Part shown: positions 10,690-19,821 of the stretch, piece by piece
Position numbering within the stretch: position 1 is the first letter of the stretch
How the letters are laid out: every line of letters starts with the position of its first letter
Assembly (NCBI GenBank): GCA_002050235.1
Contig: MWST01000006.1
Coordinates: forward strand, 122,220 to 186,219
DNA: 64,000 nt
Reading direction: 5' to 3'
DNA from: Polyangiaceae bacterium UTPRO1
Lineage (GTDB): Bacteria; Desulfobacterota; Binatia; UTPRO1
Notes under the pieces: generated by a model
The model's database searches: none
What the model was told of the DNA's origin: nothing
The model's input: the letters and a program-made list of their open reading frames with translations, nothing else
Translations under genes and position numbers: made by a program

Positions 10690-11370
10690 ATGTCGGCGCC
10701 GACCATCGCCGCGCTCGTCTTCGACATGGACGGACTCATGCTCGACACCGAGCCGATCTATCGCGCCTCGTGGCAACGCGCCGCCGCCGAGCTCGGCTGG
10801 GAGATCACCGACGACGGCTACGAGATCTTCCTCGGCCGGCGCACCGAGGACGCCGAGGCGGAGCTCGTGCGCGTATTCGGACCAGCGTTCCCGATCGGCC
10901 GCTTCCGCGCCCGCTGGCCCGCTCTCTGGGACGAGATCGCGGCCGCGGGCCTCGTGGTCAAGCCCGGCGTGCGCGCGCTGCTCGATCTTGCGAGCGCACA
11001 CCGGCTGCCGCTCGGACTCGCGACCTCGACCGAACGCCGGCTGGCGCTGCGCACCCTCGGCTACGGGGGCCTCTCCGCCGATCCCTTCCATGTCGTCGTC
11101 ACCGGCGACGAGATCGCGCACGGGAAGCCGGCGCCCGACATCTACCGGGAGGCCGCGCGCCGGCTCGGCGTCGCGCCCGAGCGCTGTGCCGCCTTCGAAG
11201 ACTCGGATGCCGGGACGCTCGCGGCGAGTCGCGCCGGCATGACGACGTTCCAGATTCCCGATATGAAGCCGCCGTCGCCGGCGGCGCGAGCGGCGGCGTA
11301 TCGCGTCCTGGCGTCCCTGGAAGAGGTGCCGCAGCTGCTCGTTCCCCTCATTGCCGGGAGCGATCGATGA
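10690..11370 (+). CDS. HAD family phosphatase (beta-phosphoglucomutase-like)
   Basis: 226 residues with all four HAD motifs: FDMDGLMLD (motif I, nucleophile Asp and acid/base Asp), LATST (motif II), GKPAPD (motif III lysine) and FEDSDAG (motif IV). The helical cap between motifs I and II is of the C1 beta-phosphoglucomutase/phosphatase type. It hydrolyses or transfers a small phosphorylated metabolite; the substrate cannot be told. The ATG at 10690 is the natural start. It stands 118 bases upstream of dnaE on the same strand. Confidence 0.92.
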   Translation: MSAPTIAALVFDMDGLMLDTEPIYRASWQRAAAELGWEITDDGYEIFLGRRTEDAEAELVRVFGPAFPIGRFRARWPALWDEIAAAGLVVKPGVRALLDLASAHRLPLGLATSTERRLALRTLGYGGLSADPFHVVVTGDEIAHGKPAPDIYREAARRLGVAPERCAAFEDSDAGTLAASRAGMTTFQIPDMKPPSPAARAAAYRVLASLEEVPQLLVPLIAGSDR

Positions 11371-11488
11371 TCGCCGGCGGCGCGCCGGCACAGCGGCGGA
11401 AAAGCTTGCGCTGCGTCCCGGCTAGGCGCATGCTCCCGCTCCCGCTACGAAGCCCGCGCGGCACGAGGAAGGAGGGTAGGGGCGGTCC

Positions 11489-14400
11489 ATGAGCTTCGTC
11501 CATCTCCACCTGCACACGCAGTACAGCCTGCTCGACGGCGCCAACAAGATCTCCAAGCTGATCCCGCACGTGAAGGCTCTCGGCATGCCGGCGGTCGCGA
11601 TGACCGATCACGGCAACATGTTCGGCGCCATCGAGTTCTACAAGACGTGCGTCGCCAACGGGGTGCAACCCATCATCGGGTGCGAGGTCTACCTCGCTCC
11701 CCGCTCGCGGACGGAACGCGGGCAGCAGCAACGCTCCGACGACTACGAGGCGGGCGGCAACTTCCACATGATCCTGCTCGCCATGAACATGCAGGGCTAC
11801 AAGAACCTCTGCAAGATGGTGAGCCTATCGTATCAGGAGGGTTTCTACTTCAAGCCGCGCATCGACAAGGAGCTCCTCCGCGAGCTGAACGGCGGCCTCA
11901 TCGCCACCAGCGGCTGCCTCTCGGGCGAGATCAACCGCGCCTTCGCGGCCGACAACTACGCCAGAGGCCGCGAGCTCGCCGCCGAGTACCTGAAGATCTT
12001 CGGCGATCGCTACTACCTCGAGATCCAGGACAACCACATCCCCGTCCAGGACAAGTGCAACCAGATGCTGAGGGCGCTCGGGCAGGACCTCGGGATCCCG
12101 CTGCTGGCGACCAACGACTGCCACTACCTCACCAAGGAGGACGCGCGCGCCCACGAGGTGCTGCTCTGCATCCAGACCGGGAAGACGCTGAACGACCCCT
12201 CGCGGTGGAAATTCGACACCGACCAGCTCTACGTGAAGAGCCCCGACGACCTGCGCGCGGCATTCGCGGACGTTCCCGACGCGATCGAGAACACGCTGCA
12301 GGTGGCGAAGCGCTGCGACCTCGAGCTCAAGAGCCACGAGTACGAGTTCCCGGCCTATCGCACCGACCCCGGCGAGACCCTGGAGCAGCGGCTCGACAAG
12401 GCGGCGCGCACCGGCCTCGCCGAGCGTCTGGCGGCGGGATGCGGCGTCGCCGACGGACCGATCACGGGCGCCGCCGCCGCTCCCTACTGGGAGCGCCTCC
12501 AGTTCGAGCTCCGCAGCATCAACAAGCTGCAGTTCGCCGGCTATTTCCTGATCGTCGCCGATTTCATCAACTGGGCGAAGAACCGGGGCATCCCCGTCGG
12601 TCCGGGCCGCGGCTCGGCGGCCGGCTCGCTCGTTGCCTATGCGCTGCGCATCACCGACATCGATCCGCTGCCGTACAAGCTGATCTTCGAGCGCTTCTTG
12701 AACCCCGGCCGCAAGTCGATGCCCGACATCGATGTCGACTTCTGTTACGAGCGCCGCGAGGAGGTGATTCGTTACGTCCGCGAGAAGTACGGCGAGGACC
12801 GCGTCGCCGGTATCATCACTTTCGGCACCCTCAAGGGCAAAGCCGCCATCAAAGATGTCGGCCGCGTCCTCGGGTTCTTGTACGGCGAGACCGACAAGAT
12901 GGCGAAGCTCTACCCGGCGCCGGTGCAGGGAAAGGACCACCCGCTCGAGAAGGCGCTCGAGCTCGAGCCCAGGCTCCGCGAGATGCGCGACCGCGGCACC
13001 GACCGCGAGCGCGAGCTCTTCGACTACGCCTTCCGTCTCGAGGGCCTCATGCGGCACGCGTCGCGCCACGCTGCCGGCATCGTCATCGCCAACCGGCCGC
13101 TCGCGGAGTACCTGCCGCTCTTCGTCGACAAGGAAGGCGCCGTCCTGACCCAGTACTCGATGAACGACGTCGAGTGGATCGGCCTCATCAAGTTCGACTT
13201 TCTGGGTCTCAAGACGCTCACGTTCCTCGCCGACGCCGCGTCGATCATCCGCTCCCGCCACCCCGAGGCCGCGCACCTCGACCTCGGCAAGCTCTCGCTC
13301 GACGACGCCAAGACCTACAAGCTCCTAGCCAAGGGCGACACCGTCGGCGTCTTCCAGATGGAGTCGGGCGGCATGCGCAAGATGATCACCCAGCTCCGCC
13401 CGAGCCGTTTCGAGGATCTCATCGCCGCGCTCGCGCTCTTCCGGCCCGGCCCCCTCGACAGCGGCATGGACCAGGACTTCATCAAGCGCAAGCACGGCAA
13501 GGAGAAGATCACCTACGACCATCCGCTGCTCGAAGGCGTGCTGAACGAGACGTACGGCACGATGATCTACCAGGAACAGGTCATGCAGATCGCCCAGACG
13601 CTCGCCGGGTACTCGCTGCAGGACGCAGACAATCTCCGCAAGGCGATGGGCAAGAAGAAGAAGGAGGAGATGGACAAGGAGCGCGACCGCTTCCGGAAAG
13701 GCGCCGTCGCGCAGGGCATCAAGGCCGAGCTCGCCGCCCGCATCTTCGAACAGATGGAAAAATTCGCCGCCTACGGCTTCAACAAGTCGCATAGCGCGGC
13801 GTACGCGCTGATCTCCTTCCAGACGGCGTACCTGAAAGCGCACTATCCGACGGAGTTCATGGCAGCGCTGCTGTCGCTCGAGATGGGCGACACCGACAGC
13901 ACCTACAAGAACATCGCCGAGTGCCGCTCCCATGGCATCGCCATCCTGCCTCCGGACATCAACGAGAGCGGCGAGAAGTTCACGGTCACAGACCGTGGCA
14001 TCCGTTTCGGGCTCGGTGCCGTGAAGGGCGTCGGCTCGAAGGCTATCGAGATCATCTGCAAGGCCCGCGACGAAGGCGGACCGTTCAAGGACCTGGCCGA
14101 CTTCTGCAGCCGGGTGCGCGGTCAGCAGATCAACCGCCGCGTGCTCGAGTCGCTGATCAAGTGCGGCGCCTTCGACTCGCTGCACCCGTCGCGCGCTTCG
14201 GTGCTCGCACCGGGCGAGGCGGGAGCGATTCCGTACCTCGACCGGATCCTGCAGTGGGCGGCCACCGCCGGCGAGTCGGAGGGCCAGATCACGCTCTTCA
14301 AACTCGAGAGCGTCGCGCCGCCGAAGCCGCCGGGTAACGTGTCGGAGTGGAGCGACAAGCAGCGCCTCGCGGCCGAGAAGGAGACGGTCGGCTTCTACAT

Positions 14401-14980
14401 CACCGGCCATCCCCTGGACAAATACGACCACGATCTCCGCCGCCTCGTCACTGCCGCCATCGCCGACCTCGGCAGCCGGCAGAACGGCGAGCAGATCAAG
14501 GCCGGCGGCGTCGTCCACACGCTCAAGTTCAAGAACAACAAGAAGGGCGACCGCTACGCGACCTTCAACCTCGAGGACAAGAGCGGCACGATCGAGGTGA
14601 TCGTCTGGCCCGAAGCCTTCCGCAAGTACGAGCCACGCATCGCCTCCGACGAGCCGATCTTCGTAGCCGGCAAGCTCGAGGTCGGCGAGGACCGCTGCCA
14701 GATCATCGCCGATGAGATCGGCGCGCTCGCCGACATGCGCTTCCGCAACGCCAAGGAGGTCTGCCTGGTGTTCCAGGAGGGCCTCACCGCCGAGCGCGCC
14801 GAAGCCCTGTCGCTGGCGCTGCAGGCGCACCCCGGTACGCGCGCCGTCACGCTCCAGGTGATGGACGCCGACGAGAGCATAGTGGCCGACGTGCGGCTGC
14901 CGAAGTTCAAGGTGTCACCGAACGAGAAGCTGGCCGACGCCGTCGAGCGCCTCGGCGCCCGCATCAACTACGTGCAGTAA
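11489..14980 (+). CDS. dnaE: DNA polymerase III alpha subunit
   Basis: 1163 residues, standard length for the replicative polymerase catalytic subunit. The N-terminal PHP domain (FVHLHLHTQYSLLDGA, about 3-215) keeps its metal-binding histidines. The polymerase active site has PDIDVDFC (about 412-418), which supplies two catalytic aspartates, and IKFDFLGLKTL near 569 supplies the third. An OB fold lies around 1000-1080 (GGVVHTLKFKNNKKG, then YATFNLEDKSGTIEV). An AAGGAGG ribosome site precedes the ATG. It belongs to the cytosolic replisome. A short damaged HAD gene follows 12 bases downstream, then hflX. Confidence 0.98.
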   Translation: MSFVHLHLHTQYSLLDGANKISKLIPHVKALGMPAVAMTDHGNMFGAIEFYKTCVANGVQPIIGCEVYLAPRSRTERGQQQRSDDYEAGGNFHMILLAMNMQGYKNLCKMVSLSYQEGFYFKPRIDKELLRELNGGLIATSGCLSGEINRAFAADNYARGRELAAEYLKIFGDRYYLEIQDNHIPVQDKCNQMLRALGQDLGIPLLATNDCHYLTKEDARAHEVLLCIQTGKTLNDPSRWKFDTDQLYVKSPDDLRAAFADVPDAIENTLQVAKRCDLELKSHEYEFPAYRTDPGETLEQRLDKAARTGLAERLAAGCGVADGPITGAAAAPYWERLQFELRSINKLQFAGYFLIVADFINWAKNRGIPVGPGRGSAAGSLVAYALRITDIDPLPYKLIFERFLNPGRKSMPDIDVDFCYERREEVIRYVREKYGEDRVAGIITFGTLKGKAAIKDVGRVLGFLYGETDKMAKLYPAPVQGKDHPLEKALELEPRLREMRDRGTDRERELFDYAFRLEGLMRHASRHAAGIVIANRPLAEYLPLFVDKEGAVLTQYSMNDVEWIGLIKFDFLGLKTLTFLADAASIIRSRHPEAAHLDLGKLSLDDAKTYKLLAKGDTVGVFQMESGGMRKMITQLRPSRFEDLIAALALFRPGPLDSGMDQDFIKRKHGKEKITYDHPLLEGVLNETYGTMIYQEQVMQIAQTLAGYSLQDADNLRKAMGKKKKEEMDKERDRFRKGAVAQGIKAELAARIFEQMEKFAAYGFNKSHSAAYALISFQTAYLKAHYPTEFMAALLSLEMGDTDSTYKNIAECRSHGIAILPPDINESGEKFTVTDRGIRFGLGAVKGVGSKAIEIICKARDEGGPFKDLADFCSRVRGQQINRRVLESLIKCGAFDSLHPSRASVLAPGEAGAIPYLDRILQWAATAGESEGQITLFKLESVAPPKPPGNVSEWSDKQRLAAEKETVGFYITGHPLDKYDHDLRRLVTAAIADLGSRQNGEQIKAGGVVHTLKFKNNKKGDRYATFNLEDKSGTIEVIVWPEAFRKYEPRIASDEPIFVAGKLEVGEDRCQIIADEIGALADMRFRNAKEVCLVFQEGLTAERAEALSLALQAHPGTRAVTLQVMDADESIVADVRLPKFKVSPNEKLADAVERLGARINYVQ

Positions 14981-14992
14981 CGCCGCCGGCGC

Positions 14993-15232
14993 ATGGCAAT
15001 CGACACCGCATTCCTCGACGCCGGGGGCGTGCTGGTGTTCCCGAACTGGCAGCGCGCCGGCGCGCGCCCCGAGACGACGCTGCACGTAGGCGATCTGTTC
15101 CACACCGACGTGCTCGGCGCTCGCGCCGCCGGGCTGCGCGCCGGGCTCCTCGACATGGCCGGTCTCTACGCCGACGTCGACTGCGAGCGGGTACGCTCGC
15201 TCGCCGAGCTCGCCGACCTCCTCGGCGCCTGA
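14993..15232 (+). CDS. Internally deleted HAD hydrolase (remnant, in frame)
   Basis: 79 residues that read as the two ends of a HAD-superfamily hydrolase joined together. Residues 1-20 are a motif I start (FLDAGGVLVFPNW). From about residue 24 the sequence jumps to a motif IV end (LHVGDLFHTDVLGARAAG, then LAELADLLGA). The 120 or so residues between, holding the cap and motifs II and III, are missing, yet the frame is open. The first Asp of motif I is present but the usual second Asp is Gly (D-A-G-G), as in the 'DxGGVL' subgroup. It cannot be an active phosphatase of the usual kind. Most likely it is a deletion relic riding downstream of dnaE. Confidence 0.65.
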   Translation: MAIDTAFLDAGGVLVFPNWQRAGARPETTLHVGDLFHTDVLGARAAGLRAGLLDMAGLYADVDCERVRSLAELADLLGA

Positions 15233-15330
15233 AACCGGGCGGCAGGACGGCACAGCCCTCGTCGCGGCGAGGCGGCAACCGCCCCGACCGCCGCCTCCCG
15301 GATTTCGTTTCCGGACGGCCCTGTGCCAGG

Positions 15331-16662
15331 ATGCCGCGGATGAAGGGCGGCGCGCGGGAAGTCGGACGACCGATAGAGCGCGCGGTGCTGGTCGGGATCG
15401 ACACCAGCAGCCTGCGCTCGGACGACGCGCGCATCGGCGCCGAGGAATCGCTGCGCGAGCTCGAGCGGCTCGCGCGCACCGCCGGCGTCGAGCCGGTAGC
15501 GACCCTGCACCAGAACGTCCGCCAGATCAGCCCGGCGACCTACATCGGCAAAGGCAAGGTCGAAGAGCTGCGCCAGGCCGTTCAGACCCACGGCGCGAGC
15601 GTGGTGCTGATCGACGAGAACCTGTCCCCGGGACAGCAACGCACGCTCACCGAGCGCCTCGACGTCAAGGTCCTCGACCGCAGCCAGCTCATCCTCGACA
15701 TCTTCGCGGCTCGGGCGCGGAGCCTCGAAGGCAAGCTCCAGGTGGAGCTGGCGCAGCTCGAGTACATGCTGCCGCGGCTGACGCGAGCCTGGACCCACCT
15801 CTCGCGCCTCGGCGGCGGCGGGGTCGGCACGCGCGGTCCCGGAGAAACCCAGCTCGAGGTCGATCGTCGGCGCGTCCGCGAGAAGATCGTGCGGCTGAAA
15901 CGCCGCATCCATGACGTCGAACGTACGCGCGAGCTCCATCGCAAGGAGCGCGCCGACGTTCCCTACGTCATGATCGCGCTCGTCGGCTATACCAACGCCG
16001 GCAAGTCGACGCTCATGAACGCGCTCACCGACGCCGGCGTGTTGGTCGAGGACAAGCTCTTCGCCACCCTCGATCCGACCGTCCGCCGCCTCGACCTACC
16101 GGGCGGCGAGCGCGCCCTCCTCGTCGATACGGTGGGGTTCATCCACCGCCTGCCGCACCAGCTCGTCGAGGCGTTCAAGAGCACGCTCGAAGAGGTGCGG
16201 CGCGCCGATCTCCTGATCCACGTCGTCGACGCCACCAACCCCGAGGCGGCGCGACAGATCGCGATCGTCGAGGGCGTCCTCGCCGAGATCGGAGCGAGCG
16301 CAACGCCGACGATCCTCGCCTGGAACAAGGTCGATCGCACGGCGGAGCCGCCGCCCCGCGACGTCGCCGCTCGCACCGATCTCGTCGCGGTCAGCGCCCT
16401 CTCGGCCGCCACCGGCCGCGGCATCCCCGAGCTTCTCGCCGCGATCGAGCGCTGGCTCGAGCGCGAACGCGTGCGGCTCGAAATATCCATCCCCGCACAC
16501 CGCGGTGATCTGATGGCGCTCGTGCGTCGTGCGGCGAAGATCGTGAGCGAGCACTACGATGACGGGACCGCGCGCGTGACCGTGCTCGCCACCCGGAAGC
16601 TCGCGGGACAGCTCCGGAAACAGCTCGAGGAGACGGCGTGCTCAACATCCCCAACGTCCTGA
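15331..16662 (+). CDS. hflX: GTPase HflX (ribosome-associated)
   Basis: 443 residues. The N-terminal HflX domain (about 20-180) has YIGKGKVEEL and the glycine-rich linker SRLGGGGVGTRGPGETQLE typical of the family. The G domain begins at VGYTNAGKSTLMNAL (G1, about 216), with DTVGFIHRLPH (G3) and NKVD (G4). HflX binds the 50S subunit and rescues or splits stalled ribosomes. Two ATGs (15331 and 15340) are possible. The end of the gene overlaps the pgsA start by 25 bases, so they are translationally coupled. Confidence 0.96.
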   Translation: MPRMKGGAREVGRPIERAVLVGIDTSSLRSDDARIGAEESLRELERLARTAGVEPVATLHQNVRQISPATYIGKGKVEELRQAVQTHGASVVLIDENLSPGQQRTLTERLDVKVLDRSQLILDIFAARARSLEGKLQVELAQLEYMLPRLTRAWTHLSRLGGGGVGTRGPGETQLEVDRRRVREKIVRLKRRIHDVERTRELHRKERADVPYVMIALVGYTNAGKSTLMNALTDAGVLVEDKLFATLDPTVRRLDLPGGERALLVDTVGFIHRLPHQLVEAFKSTLEEVRRADLLIHVVDATNPEAARQIAIVEGVLAEIGASATPTILAWNKVDRTAEPPPRDVAARTDLVAVSALSAATGRGIPELLAAIERWLERERVRLEISIPAHRGDLMALVRRAAKIVSEHYDDGTARVTVLATRKLAGQLRKQLEETACSTSPTS

Positions 16663-17192
16663 CTCTCGCCCGCATCCTCGCCATCCCCGCTTTTCTCATC
16701 CTGCTCACCAGCGGACGGTCCGGGCTGGCGCTCGCGGTGTTCGTCGCCGGCGGCGTCACCGACGCGCTCGACGGCGCCATCGCCCGCCTCACCGACACCA
16801 AGACCGAGCTCGGCGCCATCCTCGACCCGCTCGCCGACAAGCTCCTCCTGCTGAGCTCGTTCTGCGTGCTCGCGTTCATGGGGCTCGTGCCGAACTGGCT
16901 CACGGTGCTCGTGCTCTTCCGCGACGTCTTCCTGCTCCTGGGCTACTTCTTCCTCTTCGTATTCACCGGCGAGTGGATCGAGGTCAGGCCGAGCGCCGTC
17001 GGCAAGGTGACCACGGTCTTCCAGCTGGCGTCGGTGGCGATCGTACTGGTCACCGTCTCGTGGCCGGAAGCAATGCTGGCTTCGACACGGCAGACGCTCT
17101 TCGTCGGCGCCGCCGTCTTCACCGCTCTATCCGGCCTTCAGTACATGGGGCGCGGTCTGCGCTGGCTCAGCGTTCGCGACGCCGACGGGTAA
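16638..17192 (+). CDS. pgsA: CDP-diacylglycerol--glycerol-3-phosphate 3-phosphatidyltransferase
   Basis: 184-residue inner-membrane enzyme for phosphatidylglycerol phosphate, the first step to acidic phospholipids. The CDP-alcohol phosphotransferase motif is complete: D-x2-DG-x2-AR-x8-G-x3-D-x3-D in TDALDGAIAR followed by GAILDPLADK. N-terminal NIPNVLTLARI is typical of PgsA rather than other family members. The start is GTG 16638 inside the hflX end. TAA overlaps the ATG of the next gene (TAATG). The same motif serves other CDP-alcohol transferases, so substrate assignment rests on the N-terminus and length. Confidence 0.92.
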   Translation: MLNIPNVLTLARILAIPAFLILLTSGRSGLALAVFVAGGVTDALDGAIARLTDTKTELGAILDPLADKLLLLSSFCVLAFMGLVPNWLTVLVLFRDVFLLLGYFFLFVFTGEWIEVRPSAVGKVTTVFQLASVAIVLVTVSWPEAMLASTRQTLFVGAAVFTALSGLQYMGRGLRWLSVRDADG

Positions 17193-18001
17193 TGCGGCTT
17201 CGCCCGGGGCTCTCCCTCAGGTATGGTGACCGGGTGGTGCGGCCGGCGATCCAGACGTTGCTCCCGACGGTGATCGAGGCCGGTGAGCTGGCGCGCAGCT
17301 TCTTTCGTAACGTCACCGCCGAGCGCAAGCCCGACCATACCCTGGTCACCGCCGCCGATCGCGCCGTCGAGAAGTTCCTGACCCCGCGCCTATCGGAGCT
17401 CGTGCCCGGCGCCCGGATCCTCGGCGAGGAGTTCGGCGCCACCGGCAGCAGCCATGCGGCGTGCACGGTGACGCTCGACCCGATCGACGGCACCGCTGCA
17501 TTCATCGCCGGACTGCCGACCTGGTGCATCACGATCGGGCTCCTGCGACGCGGGGTAGCGGTCGGGGGCGTCACCTACCTGCCGATGACCGGCGAGACCT
17601 ACGCCGCCGACGAGGATGTCGCCGAGTGGAACGGCCGCGCGCTCGGGCCGACGACCGCGCCGGAGAGGGGCGACCTCTTCATGCTGACGCACTCCGAGTT
17701 CCACCGCGGCGAGGCGCGGCGTTTCCCGGGCAAGATCCGCTCCCTGGGCTCGACGGCCTACCACATGGCGCTCGTCGCCCGCGGCGCGGCGACCGCCGCC
17801 ATTCTCGGACGACCGCACCTCTGGGACATCGCCGCAGGAGCGGCGATGCTGCGCGCGATCGGCGGCGAGCTGCGCTACCGCTCCGGCGCGGTCGTCGATC
17901 TCGGTGCCCTCCTCGGCGGCGAGCGGGCGCCGGAGCAGATGGTCGCGGCGGCGCCCGGCGCGATCGACGAAATCCTGAAGTCGCTCGGTCCGACGCCATG
18001 A
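17192..18001 (+). CDS. Inositol monophosphatase family protein (possibly histidinol-phosphatase HisN)
   Basis: 269 residues with the Mg-dependent phosphatase motifs: GEEFG (metal ligand Glu), LDPIDGTAAFIAGLP (DPIDGT, metal and phosphate site) and HLWDIAAGAAML (WDxAAG). Hydrolyses a phosphate monoester; inositol-1-phosphate, histidinol phosphate and PAP are all possible substrates. HisN-type enzymes often have the phrase DGTxxFxxGxPxW seen here (GTAAFIAGLPTW), but that is not decisive. Its ATG overlaps the pgsA stop. A 74-base gap separates it from the permease gene. Confidence 0.9.
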   Translation: MRLRPGLSLRYGDRVVRPAIQTLLPTVIEAGELARSFFRNVTAERKPDHTLVTAADRAVEKFLTPRLSELVPGARILGEEFGATGSSHAACTVTLDPIDGTAAFIAGLPTWCITIGLLRRGVAVGGVTYLPMTGETYAADEDVAEWNGRALGPTTAPERGDLFMLTHSEFHRGEARRFPGKIRSLGSTAYHMALVARGAATAAILGRPHLWDIAAGAAMLRAIGGELRYRSGAVVDLGALLGGERAPEQMVAAAPGAIDEILKSLGPTP

Positions 18002-18075
18002 ACCTGCCGCCACGTACCGACCCGGCGCCCGGCGGCAGCGGCCGGGCCCGCGGCTGAGCTTCCGTATAGCAGACC

Positions 18076-18993
18076 GTGCGCTATCTCGTCGGCCGGATCG
18101 TCTGGGCACTGGTGATCCTCCTCGGCACGACCTGGATCACCTTCGCCATCGTCTTCGTCGTCCCCGGGGATCCGGCGCGGGTCGTCGCCGGGCCGCGCGC
18201 CGACGCTGCGACCTTGGCCGGGATCCGTCGCGAGCTCGGCCTCGACCGTTCGCTGTCGACCCAATACGGCCGCTATCTCTGGCGGCTCGCGCACGGCGAT
18301 CTCGGGCGCTCGTACGCGAACCGCCAGCCGGTTGCGCGCACGCTCGCCCACCGGCTTCCGGCGACCGCAGCGCTGGCCGGCGCCGGGCTCGCGATCGCGA
18401 TCGCGATAGGGCTCGCCGGCGGCCTCGCGACGGCGCCGTTCGCGGGCCGCCTGGTCGATCGCGCGGCCCTCGTCGGCTCGCTCGCGATCCTCTCGGCGCC
18501 GGTGTTCTGGCTCGGCATGCTGGCGCTCTATTGGCTGGGCTTCCGCTGGCGCCTGGTGCCGCTCGGCGGCGCGGCGAGCCTCCGGCATCTGCTGCTGCCG
18601 GCTCTCGTGCTCGGTATCGGCACCGGCGTCTACTACGCCCGGCTCCTGCACACGAATCTCCAGGAGGTGCTGACGGCGGACTACATCCGCGCCGCCCGTG
18701 CCCGCGGCGTCGGCCCGGTCCGCCTCCTGGCGGTGCACGCGCTGCGCAACGCCGCCCTGCCGCTCCTCACCATCATCGGGCTCGACTTCGCCGCACTCCT
18801 GAACGGCGTCGTGCTCACCGAGACCGTCTTCCACTGGCCGGGGCTCGGCCGGCTGGCTTTCGACGCCGTGCTGGCGCTCGACGTGCCGGTCATCATGGGG
18901 ACGGTGCTGCTGAGCGCCGAGCTCGTCGTCGCCACCAATCTGGCCGTCGATCTCGTCTATCGGATCGTCGATCCGCGCATCCGCCTGGGATGA
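18076..18993 (+). CDS. Peptide/nickel-type ABC transporter permease (DppB-like)
   Basis: 305 residues of the BPD_transp_1 family: an N-terminal RYLVGRIVWALVILLGTTW start typical of DppB/OppB, PGDPAR in the first periplasmic loop, and the EAA loop DYIRAARARGVGPVRLL near residue 205 that contacts the ATPase. The GTG start at 18076 is preceded closely by a TATAGC box. The gene overlaps the second permease by 4 bases (ATGA). The partner ATPase genes are not in the window. Confidence 0.93.
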   Translation: MRYLVGRIVWALVILLGTTWITFAIVFVVPGDPARVVAGPRADAATLAGIRRELGLDRSLSTQYGRYLWRLAHGDLGRSYANRQPVARTLAHRLPATAALAGAGLAIAIAIGLAGGLATAPFAGRLVDRAALVGSLAILSAPVFWLGMLALYWLGFRWRLVPLGGAASLRHLLLPALVLGIGTGVYYARLLHTNLQEVLTADYIRAARARGVGPVRLLAVHALRNAALPLLTIIGLDFAALLNGVVLTETVFHWPGLGRLAFDAVLALDVPVIMGTVLLSAELVVATNLAVDLVYRIVDPRIRLG

Positions 18994-19811
18994 GCGAGCG
19001 CCGGACCCGCAGCGGCCTGCTGCGCATCGGCCTCGTCATGGGCGCGCTCCTGGTCGTGGCCGCCTTCGCCGGCCCGATGCTGGCGCCCTACGATCCGACG
19101 GCGCCGGTAGCCGCTCGGCTCGCGGAGCCGTCGCCGCCCGGGCCGCCGTTCTGGCTCGGCACCGACGACCTCGGACGCGACGTGCTGTCGCGGCTCCTCT
19201 GGGGCGCCCGCGTCTCGCTCCTGGTCGGGCTCGTCGCCATGGCCGTGACGATGGTGATCGGCACCGTGATCGGGCTCGCGGCAGGCTACTGCGGCGGCGC
19301 CGTCGACGCCGTCCTGATGCGCGGCACGGACGTGATGCTGGCCTTTCCGGGACTGCTGCTCGCGGTGGCGCTGGTCGCCGTCCTGCGCCCGAGCGTCTGG
19401 ACCATCTTCGTCGTCATCGGCCTCGTCAGCTGGACCGGCGTCGCCCGCGTCGTCCGCGGCGAGACCCTCTCGCTCCGCGAGCGCGATTTCGTTCTCGCCG
19501 CGCGTGCGATGGGCGCCAACCACGCGCGCATCGTCGTGAGCCACGTACTGCCCAACGTCGCACCGACGCTCGTCGTGATCGCGGCGCTCAGCACTTCGGG
19601 AACGATCCTCCTCGACGCCGGCCTGAGCTTCCTCGGAATCGGGGTGCCGCCGCCGACGCCGACCTGGGGGCGCATGATCCAGGAAGCATCGGCGTACTAT
19701 CGCGTGGCGCCGTGGCTGATGGCGTTTCCCGGGCTCGCGGTCCTCTATGCGGTGCTGGCCTTCAACCTGATAGCCTACGGGCTCGCAGAGCGCGGGAGGC
19801 CAGGGCGGTGA
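18990..19811 (+). CDS. Peptide/nickel-type ABC transporter permease (DppC-like)
   Basis: 273 residues. N-terminal cytoplasmic tail and first helix, then the DppC-typical HPFWLGTDDLGRDVLSRL-like segment (here PFWLGTDDLGRDVLSRLLWG). The EAA loop DFVLAARAMGANHARI lies near residue 175. It pairs with the upstream DppB-like permease as the membrane channel of an importer. The ATG lies within the ATGA overlap. The binding-protein gene follows after 10 bases. Confidence 0.93.
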   Translation: MSERRTRSGLLRIGLVMGALLVVAAFAGPMLAPYDPTAPVAARLAEPSPPGPPFWLGTDDLGRDVLSRLLWGARVSLLVGLVAMAVTMVIGTVIGLAAGYCGGAVDAVLMRGTDVMLAFPGLLLAVALVAVLRPSVWTIFVVIGLVSWTGVARVVRGETLSLRERDFVLAARAMGANHARIVVSHVLPNVAPTLVVIAALSTSGTILLDAGLSFLGIGVPPPTPTWGRMIQEASAYYRVAPWLMAFPGLAVLYAVLAFNLIAYGLAERGRPGR

Positions 19812-19821
19812 GCGCGGGTCG

